A stretch of 39,809 nucleotides of DNA from contig CALVNT010000016.1 of the NCBI GenBank assembly GCA_944349925.1, positions 1-39,809 on the forward strand. The letters are read 5' to 3'. The notes beneath the pieces are model-generated. The model made no database searches and was not told the origin of the DNA. It saw nothing but the letters and a program-made list of their open reading frames with translations. Both the position numbers and the translations under genes were made by a program. Shown here piece by piece: positions 35,897 through 39,809 of this stretch; position 1 is the stretch's first letter, and the number at the start of each line of letters is the position of its first letter. This stretch comes from an uncultured Clostridia bacterium. Its GTDB lineage: Bacteria; Bacillota; Clostridia; Christensenellales; UBA1242.

Positions 35897-35903
35897 TGTC
35901 GAA
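35897..35903 (+). promoter_or_regulatory. Possible Spo0A box upstream of the giant lipoprotein
   Basis: TGTCGAA matches the Spo0A core box exactly and lies 92 bp upstream of the giant lipoprotein start. The word is expected several times by chance in a window of this size and also occurs inside genes. No strong promoter is visible between it and the TTG start. The rest of 35806-35996 shows only AT-rich DNA. Confidence 0.25.
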
Positions 35904-35996
35904 AATAAATTGACTCAACAAAAAAAGTTAAAAACAATTTTTTGTCTTTTATTTAAAAATAAAAAAATATCTTGAATTTTATAAAAAAAAATTTTT

Positions 35997-36812
35997 TTAA
36001 CTATAAAAATCAGGATATTTTAAAAATTCTTTTCCTTCTAAATATTTCAGATTTGCATCGATTTTATTGATTTTTATATAAAAACAATGTAATTTTTGAT
36101 ATTTTTCATTAAATTTCTTGTTTATTTCATTTTTTCCGTATTTTCCATCTCCAATTATGGGATAGCCTAAATATGCAAGGTGGGCTCTAAGCTGATGTGT
36201 CCTGCCCGTCAACAATTCGCATTCGACTACACTAAAATTTTCATTCGATTTAAGAGTTTTAAATTTGCTCTCAATCACCTTGCTACCTTTGACAAAATTG
36301 TCATAAATTTTGACTTTGCTAGTTTCACTATCTTTTAATAAATAAGCTTTTTTTATTTCACCAGCAAAATTGCATCTGCCTGCAACTAAAGCAAGATATT
36401 TTTTTGTTATCCATCTATTTTTAAAAACTTCCAGTAACGCTTGTTTTGAAACATTGTTTTTTGCTAGAATTACAAGGCCTGTCGTATTTCTATCAAGTCT
36501 ATGCACAGCGCTGGCATTTAAAAGCTCGCATAGCCCATCTTGTCCTTCTATTTCGATATTGCGAGGTTTGTTTGCAACAATAATATTTTCATCTTGATAA
36601 ATTATTTCAACTTCTTTTTGAATATTTTCTTCAAAATAAATTTCAAGTTTATCTCCTTTATTTACAAGCAAGTTTTCCTTTATTCTTTTGCCATTGACTT
36701 TTACATCTTTATTCCTAAGTGCTTTAAAAATAACATTATATTTTAAATCTTGCTTTTGCAAAACATCGCTTATTTTGCCCTTTTGACTACAAATTATTTC
36801 TACTTTTTTCAT
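35997..36812 (-). CDS. RluA/RluD-family pseudouridine synthase with S4 domain
   Basis: This enzyme converts uridine to pseudouridine in rRNA (or tRNA). The 271 residues comprise an N-terminal S4 RNA-binding domain (about 15-60: LRNKDVKVNGKRIKENLLVNKGD) and a catalytic domain. The catalytic motif is HRLDRNTTGL, with D near 104, and it includes the typical GRTHQLRAHLAYLGYPIIGDGKYG. This places it in the RluC/RluD group; the target uridines cannot be assigned. It is divergent from yabP across an 89-bp intergenic stretch. No clear Shine-Dalgarno site precedes the ATG. Confidence 0.93.
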   Translation of the reverse strand: MKKVEIICSQKGKISDVLQKQDLKYNVIFKALRNKDVKVNGKRIKENLLVNKGDKLEIYFEENIQKEVEIIYQDENIIVANKPRNIEIEGQDGLCELLNASAVHRLDRNTTGLVILAKNNVSKQALLEVFKNRWITKKYLALVAGRCNFAGEIKKAYLLKDSETSKVKIYDNFVKGSKVIESKFKTLKSNENFSVVECELLTGRTHQLRAHLAYLGYPIIGDGKYGKNEINKKFNEKYQKLHCFYIKINKIDANLKYLEGKEFLKYPDFYS

Positions 36813-36901
36813 GCTTATATCATACTATAATTTAATTTAAATGCCTAGCATTTTTTTGCAAAAATTATAATAGAATATAAACATATTTAAGGAGAGAAGT
36901 T

Positions 36902-37156
36902 ATGAATGAATGCATTACACTACAAAATTATGAAAAAATTGAAATTAGCGGAGCAAAAAAAATTGTTAGCGCAACATCAAATCAGGCTGTAGTGGAAACT
37001 GAAAATAAATGTATTGTTTTGTCAGGAAATAATATAGAAGTTACTAAACTTGATTTAGATAATGGTATTGTATCTTTAAGTGGGACATTTTCAAACATAA
37101 AATTTTCTGTCGCAAATGGCCAAAAGCCTTCATTATTCAAGAGGATTTTTAAATAA
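36902..37156 (+). CDS. yabP: Sporulation protein YabP
   Basis: YabP is a small protein expressed in the mother cell during sporulation. The 84 residues begin with the family pattern NECITLQNYEKIEISGAKKIVS and contain VVETENKCIVLSGNNIEVTKLDLDNG, a YabP/YqfC-type beta domain. The C-terminus is short (SLFKRIFK). AAGGAG lies eight bases upstream of the ATG. The stop overlaps the yabQ start by one base. The pair yabP-yabQ is conserved in spore formers, where it follows the RqcP gene (yabO). Here a divergent pseudouridine synthase, which also has an S4 domain, takes the adjacent place. Confidence 0.85.
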   Translation: MNECITLQNYEKIEISGAKKIVSATSNQAVVETENKCIVLSGNNIEVTKLDLDNGIVSLSGTFSNIKFSVANGQKPSLFKRIFK

Positions 37157-37485
37157 TGCTTTATTCTACCCTAAATCAGCCTTTAGTTTTCTGCATTTTA
37201 TTTTTTAGCGGAGGGCTGTGTTCTGTATTTTTTATATTTATAAAATTATTTAAAAAAAATTTTATTAAACAAATTTATAGTTTCTTTTCAATTATATTAA
37301 GTTTTGTAATATTTACGATAGCAAACCTTTTTGCAAATTATGGGCAATTTCGATTTTATACCATTTTGTCTTTTTTGACAGGATTGACGGTATTTTATTT
37401 TATTTTCAAATTTCTATGGACAAAACTTTGTCAAAAGTGCTATAATTTCAAAAATGGAAGAAAAGAAAAAAAAGAAAAAACTTAA
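37156..37485 (+). CDS. yabQ: Spore cortex biosynthesis protein YabQ
   Basis: YabQ is a multi-pass membrane protein needed for spore cortex formation in B. subtilis. The 109 residues carry three predicted helices, near residues 8-32 (VFCILFFSGGLCSVFFIFI), 42-62 and 70-92, followed by a basic tail. The start overlaps the yabP stop (TAATG), so the genes are translationally coupled. It is short compared with about 210 residues in B. subtilis but close to other clostridial versions. The call rests on topology and on position next to yabP and before a DivIC-like gene. Confidence 0.8.
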   Translation: MLYSTLNQPLVFCILFFSGGLCSVFFIFIKLFKKNFIKQIYSFFSIILSFVIFTIANLFANYGQFRFYTILSFLTGLTVFYFIFKFLWTKLCQKCYNFKNGRKEKKEKT

Positions 37486-37627
37486 AAACTTTTTTGTTTA
37501 TGGAGGTCTTTTGCTCCTAGTTCTTTTTGTAATAATAACCTGTGTAGTGATAAATTTTAAAAACAAACAGCTAGAACAAATTGAACAGTCAAACGAAAAT
37601 ATTCCTAAAATCGAAAAAATTTTGTAA
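37454..37627 (+). CDS. Short DivIC/FtsB-like protein (57 aa)
   Basis: This small frame overlaps the end of yabQ by 32 bp. It has a lysine-rich start (MEEKKKKKKLKNF), one membrane helix (VYGGLLLLVLFVIITCVVI, about residues 15-33), then a polar segment with heptad character (NKQLEQIEQSNENI). DivIC/FtsB septum proteins share this layout and the same position after yabQ in Bacillus, but are about 100 or more residues long with a longer coiled coil. Here the coiled coil is almost absent. No Shine-Dalgarno site precedes the ATG, so translation may be coupled to yabQ. It is either a minimal or a degenerate DivIC. Confidence 0.6.
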   Translation: MEEKKKKKKLKNFFVYGGLLLLVLFVIITCVVINFKNKQLEQIEQSNENIPKIEKIL

Positions 37628-37644
37628 ATTTTTAATAAAAATTG

Positions 37645-37673
37645 TTGACTTATCATTTCAAATTTGATATGAT
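37645..37673 (+). promoter_or_regulatory. Promoter of the tRNA-Asn unit
   Basis: TTGACT (37645-37650), a 17-bp spacer and TATGAT (37668-37673) form a near-consensus sigma-A promoter. Transcription would start near 37680, at the first base of a structured leader. Confidence 0.75.
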
Positions 37674-37680
37674 AGCAATG

Positions 37681-37754
37681 CAATCAAAAATTGCCAAGTG
37701 TTTGAATAACCAAACACTTGTTCCATCCCTCTTCTTTTAAACATCTTTTGATTG
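37681..37754 (+). promoter_or_regulatory. Nested-hairpin leader of the tRNA-Asn unit
   Basis: An outer 9-bp pair CAATCAAAA/TTTTGATTG (37681-37689 with 37746-37754) encloses a perfect 10-bp hairpin CAAGTGTTTG/CAAACACTTG (37695-37720) and a pyrimidine-rich stretch. No T-box or known riboswitch core was seen. It may be an RNA processing or attenuation structure. Confidence 0.6.
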
Positions 37755-37773
37755 TAAAATGAAGAAAAAACAC

Positions 37774-37880
37774 AGTCCAATAGCTCAGTGGTGGAGCGCG
37801 GGGCTGAACGCCAAGAACTGAAAGTTCTGCGTATGGAGCGTTAGCGGAATTAAACCGATAAAGGTTAACTGCCGAGCGCG
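37774..37880 (+). pseudogene. Rearranged tRNA-Asn-derived relic
   Basis: Bases 37777-37799 are identical to 37899-37921 of the following tRNA-Asn (acceptor end plus D arm). After an unrelated insert that includes the hairpin AGAACT-GAA-AGTTCT, bases 37863-37879 are an inverted copy (16 of 17) of the tRNA-Asn anticodon arm at 37918-37934. No functional tRNA can be folded from it. Confidence 0.7.
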
Positions 37881-37895
37881 ATTACAATTTAATAT

Positions 37896-37970
37896 GCCCC
37901 AATAGCTCAGTGGTGGAGCGCTCGGCTGTTAACCGATAGGTCGTAGGTTCGAATCCTACTTGGGGCGCCA
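37896..37970 (+). tRNA. tRNA-Asn (anticodon GTT), CCA encoded
   Basis: The acceptor stem GCCCCAA/TTGGGGC is followed by discriminator G and CCA. The D arm is AGCTCAGTGGTGGAGC. The anticodon stem CTCGG/CCGAT with one wobble carries the loop CTGTTAA, so the anticodon is GTT. The T arm is GTAGG-TTCGAAT-CCTAC. It is the only intact tRNA of its unit. Confidence 0.96.
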
Positions 37971-38000
37971 AAAAAAGCAATCTCAATCGATTGCTTTTTT
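37971..38000 (+). terminator. Terminator of the tRNA-Asn unit
   Basis: AAAAAAGCAATC (37971-37982) pairs over 12 bp with GATTGCTTTTTT (37989-38000) around a 6-nt loop, directly after the CCA. Confidence 0.9.
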
Positions 38001-38084
38001 GTTTTGTCTTTTATACTTTCGTACTCAAATATCTTTTCCAGTTTAACCAATAAATCTCACATTACTGGTCTAATATCAAAAATA

Positions 38085-38288
38085 TTAAATCTCTTTATCA
38101 AAGTAATGATAAACATCAGTAGATTTGCTATCTTCAAAAGTATCTTCTGTAAGAGCAGAATAACCTCTTAAAAGATTTTTAAAAAATTCCTTTCTTAATT
38201 TTGCTTTAAAATTCTTTCTTTCCTCTTCTGTAATAGACGAAGAATAAATACTATTCAAAGTTTCTTGGACATTTTCATCTTTTATCAT
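38085..38288 (-). CDS. Small hypothetical protein (67 aa)
   Basis: This is an acidic/basic helical protein with no membrane segment (VQETLNSIYSSSITEEERKNFKAKLRKEFF). No family is recognised. It starts three bases after the stop of the frame at 38292-38582, an arrangement of coupled genes. A weak GTGGTAG ribosome site overlaps that stop. Coding capacity is plausible but not proven. Confidence 0.45.
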   Translation of the reverse strand: MIKDENVQETLNSIYSSSITEEERKNFKAKLRKEFFKNLLRGYSALTEDTFEDSKSTDVYHYFDKEI

Positions 38289-38291
38289 AAT

Positions 38292-38582
38292 CTACCACAT
38301 ATAAAGCACGCTTGTTTCTATCTTGCAATCATATAAACTTGCATCCGTGTATGAATTAGGAGTTCCGAATAAAAAGTTTCCTAAAGCTATTGTTCGAACT
38401 TTAACAACTCTTCCACCCAGTAAATCAATTCGAAACGATTTATCATCTGATTCATTAATTTCGAATTTATTAATACGATTGAAATGTTCATCACTATTTA
38501 TACATAGTTGAAACTTCCCTTCGTTATCTTTTATTAAATAAAGATCGTTTAGCTTAACATATTTAATATCTTTATAAACACC
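38292..38582 (-). pseudogene. Open frame without a start codon (possible gene remnant)
   Basis: A 96-codon open frame encodes VYKDIKYVKLNDLYLIKDNE, then SDEHFNRINKFEINESDDK, RIDLLGGRVVKVRTIALGNF and a C-terminus SLYDCKIETSVLYMW. The composition is protein-like and beta-rich. No ATG, GTG or TTG occurs before its last few codons, and a TGA precedes it directly. A GAGGT motif lies at the 5' edge, so a rare start such as ATT is possible. Otherwise it is the 5'-truncated remnant of a gene. It is followed after 3 bp by the 67-residue frame. No family is recognised. Confidence 0.4.
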
Positions 38583-38635
38583 TCATCTATATTTAAACTA
38601 TTTTTATTTACAAGTCAATAGTGAAGTCAAAAAAA

Positions 38636-38663
38636 CATAAAAAACGCAGATAAGTTTACCTGC
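38636..38663 (-). terminator. Terminator of the serine hydrolase-Nudix unit
   Basis: On the minus strand GCAGGTA, loop AACT, TATCTGC (one G-U pair) is followed by GTTTTTT. It overlaps the end of the methyltransferase pseudogene and separates it from the small frames downstream. Confidence 0.7.
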
Positions 38664-38978
38664 AACTTAAACATTGGTTCCATACAAAAAAACTTTTTTT
38701 ATTTTTTAAACAATAATTTAACCCTCTTGGAGTATAACCACAAGCGAGTTCTAATACTTGTGTTATGCCCGTTTTTTTCAAGTAAACTATTAATCAATTT
38801 ATATCTCGCCTCAATTTCAAAAACAAGCTTGTAATTTTTTTTATTCTTCCAGAAATCCTTTTTTACAAAGTTCATCGAATATTTCCTTAACATAAGGTAT
38901 ATCAGTAAAGATTAAAGGATAAGTTGTGTGCAGTGCTGTTGGTATAACACTTTCAAAATTACTTTTATTATTGCTCAT
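38656..38978 (-). pseudogene. Frameshifted SAM-dependent methyltransferase (leucine carboxyl methyltransferase-like)
   Basis: Three reading frames in succession give one continuous protein. An ATG at 38978 opens MSNNKSNFESVIPTALHTTY and continues to KEIFDELCKKGFLEE, then meets a TAA at an eight-A run. The next frame gives NYKLVFEIEARYKLINSLLE. A second shift near 38760 gives LELACGYTPRGLNYCLKN, which is the motif I glycine-loop region of the leucine carboxyl methyltransferase-like group. The frame ends soon after, at 38656, far short of a full enzyme of 250 or more residues. It lies 48 bp after the Nudix gene and would have been in its operon. Confidence 0.75.
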
Positions 38979-39026
38979 TTCTTGTTCCCTATATTTTTAA
39001 AAAAAGTTAAATCTAAAAGCACTCAT

Positions 39027-39557
39027 TTACTTGCAGTATTTTTTCAAAACTTCACAAACCCAATCTTTATATTCTTTTGCATGATTGCAAAAGTCATCAG
39101 AGTAAAAAAGTTTAACAAATTCATCATAATTCAAATATTTAACTTCTGCAACTTCTTCTTTTTGCAGTTTCATATCAGTTATTTTTGCTTTTGTTTTTAA
39201 TAAATATATTTCTGCAAATTCCCAACTTTCTTGAATAAGCCATTCTTTTAAGAAAATAAAATCACTCTCTTTACATTTTAGACCAAGTTCTTCTTCAGTT
39301 TCTCTTACGCAAGCCTGCAATAGTGTTTCTCCAGCATCAACATGTCCAGCGCTTGGCATATCATATTTATTTGGAGATTTCTTCTTTGTTGCAGCACGCT
39401 TTTGCACAAGAATTTGACCTTTATCGTTTACAATCCATATCCAAACAGGTTTGTGATAAACTCCAGGATTGTCCCTATGACAAAAACTTTTTGGTTTTAC
39501 TCCAACATGATTTCCATTTATGTCATATACATCGAAAAATTCTTCATCTATTATCAT
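39027..39557 (-). CDS. Nudix hydrolase, IDI/YfcD-like
   Basis: Nudix hydrolases cleave nucleoside diphosphates linked to another group. The 176 residues hold a complete Nudix box at 71-93, GHVDAGETLLQACVRETEEE followed by LGL, with the metal-binding REtEEElG core. The N-terminal DEEFFDVYDINGNHVGVKPK, HKPVWIWIVNDKGQILVQKR and KYDMPSAGHVDAGE fit the group resembling isopentenyl-diphosphate isomerase and E. coli YfcD. Substrate is unknown. AGGAGGT lies six bases before the ATG and overlaps the stop region of the upstream serine hydrolase, so the genes are one operon. The start is well supported. Confidence 0.93.
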   Translation of the reverse strand: MIIDEEFFDVYDINGNHVGVKPKSFCHRDNPGVYHKPVWIWIVNDKGQILVQKRAATKKKSPNKYDMPSAGHVDAGETLLQACVRETEEELGLKCKESDFIFLKEWLIQESWEFAEIYLLKTKAKITDMKLQKEEVAEVKYLNYDEFVKLFYSDDFCNHAKEYKDWVCEVLKKYCK

Positions 39558-39567
39558 ACTTTACCTC

Positions 39568-39809
39568 CTAAATTAAATCTCTTAAAATTTCTGTAACATA
39601 TTTCATCTCTTTTTCGCTTGAGAGAATGGATATGAGAAGATTTTTATTAAAATTTATAATTAAATATTGCCCATTTGTTCCGTCTTTGAAAAAATATCCA
39701 TCACGAGATATGTGCATTATATATCCAACACCGATTTTTGGTAAAACCCTTTCTGGCTTAACAGCATAAGGAGTATCAATTTGCGTTGAACACATTTCTT
39801 CAATATATT
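39568..39809 (-). CDS. Serine hydrolase, beta-lactamase family (C-terminal part, cut by window edge)
   Basis: The frame stays open to the end of the window on the N-terminal side, so only about the last 80 residues are seen. VGYIMHISRDGYFFKDGTNG then QYLIINFNKNLLISIL matches the C-terminal region of class C beta-lactamase/penicillin-binding-protein-like hydrolases: a GYG-type strand, the H/K-x-G-T-N-G motif region, and a strand with the pattern of Pxxxlxi. The catalytic SxxK and YxN motifs would lie outside the window. It may act as an esterase, a peptidase or a beta-lactamase. It is the upstream gene of the Nudix operon, with a 10-bp gap. Confidence 0.6.
   Translation of the reverse strand, partial: YIEEMCSTQIDTPYAVKPERVLPKIGVGYIMHISRDGYFFKDGTNGQYLIINFNKNLLISILSSEKEMKYVTEILRDLI

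Noticed and set aside
36841..36901. Sigma-E-type promoter before yabP
   Set aside because: A TATAAT and some sigma-E-like letters occur, but neither a good -35 nor the sigma-E -10 could be matched with normal spacing.
37681..37770. T-box or riboswitch before the tRNA-Asn unit
   Set aside because: No T-box core, specifier loop or known aptamer pattern was seen, and T-box leaders precede synthetase or transporter genes, not tRNA genes.
38928..39200. Plus-strand open frame of 90 codons
   Set aside because: It overlaps the Nudix gene and methyltransferase pseudogene in antisense and is phenylalanine-rich without a ribosome site.

Overview
The window looks like part of a chromosome from a low-GC, Gram-positive, spore-forming-lineage bacterium (Firmicutes/Bacillota, most likely Clostridia, probably an uncultured gut-type lineage). 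The grounds are strong AT richness, Shine-Dalgarno sites of the AAGGAG/GGAGG type, TTGACA/TATAAT-type promoters, two lipobox lipoproteins, a Spo0A DNA-binding domain, the sporulation pair yabP-yabQ, and the block holB-ricT-trmN6 known from Bacillus and Clostridia. No rank below class is supported by the sequence alone.

Layout. 1-330: a tRNA-Arg(ACG) and a decayed second copy, read on the minus strand. 327-12816: a minus-strand operon of an 11-kb gene for a 3668-residue membrane-anchored extracellular protein, followed by a cardiolipin synthase gene. 12817-13286: an almost pure A+T divergent intergenic region. 13287-15769: plus-strand ABC-F ATPase and an unrecognised protein. 15782-20686: minus-strand housekeeping genes (rubrerythrin, RNase HII, a SecB-like protein, a receiver-less Spo0A, TrmN6, RicT, DNA polymerase III delta prime). 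20889-26337: minus-strand envelope genes (duplicated-domain lipoprotein, Ca2+-type P-ATPase, UppP, a signal-peptide/C-terminal-anchor protein). 26380-35805: a second giant gene, encoding a 3141-residue lipoprotein with fibronectin-III-like repeats and a C-terminal beta-helix/GLUG-like region. 35997-36812: RluD-type pseudouridine synthase. 36902-37627: plus-strand yabP-yabQ and a very short DivIC/FtsB-like gene. 37645-38000: a tRNA-Asn unit with a structured leader and a rearranged tRNA-like relic. 38085-39809: two small ORFs of unknown function, a frameshifted methyltransferase pseudogene, a Nudix hydrolase and the C-terminus of a beta-lactamase-family serine hydrolase.

About half of the window (some 20.4 kb of 39.8 kb) encodes just two giant surface proteins. 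They have different anchors: a type II N-terminal transmembrane helix for the first and an N-terminal lipid for the second. They sit beside genes for phospholipid (cls) and undecaprenyl-phosphate (uppP) metabolism. The second giant lies 42 bp upstream of a small membrane-anchored protein with no terminator between them, so the two may form one surface apparatus. The other point of biological interest is regulation: an orphan Spo0A effector domain without a receiver lies in the same window as sporulation genes. Several tRNA and gene relics (tRNA-Arg, tRNA-Asn, methyltransferase) show local rearrangement and decay at both ends of the window.
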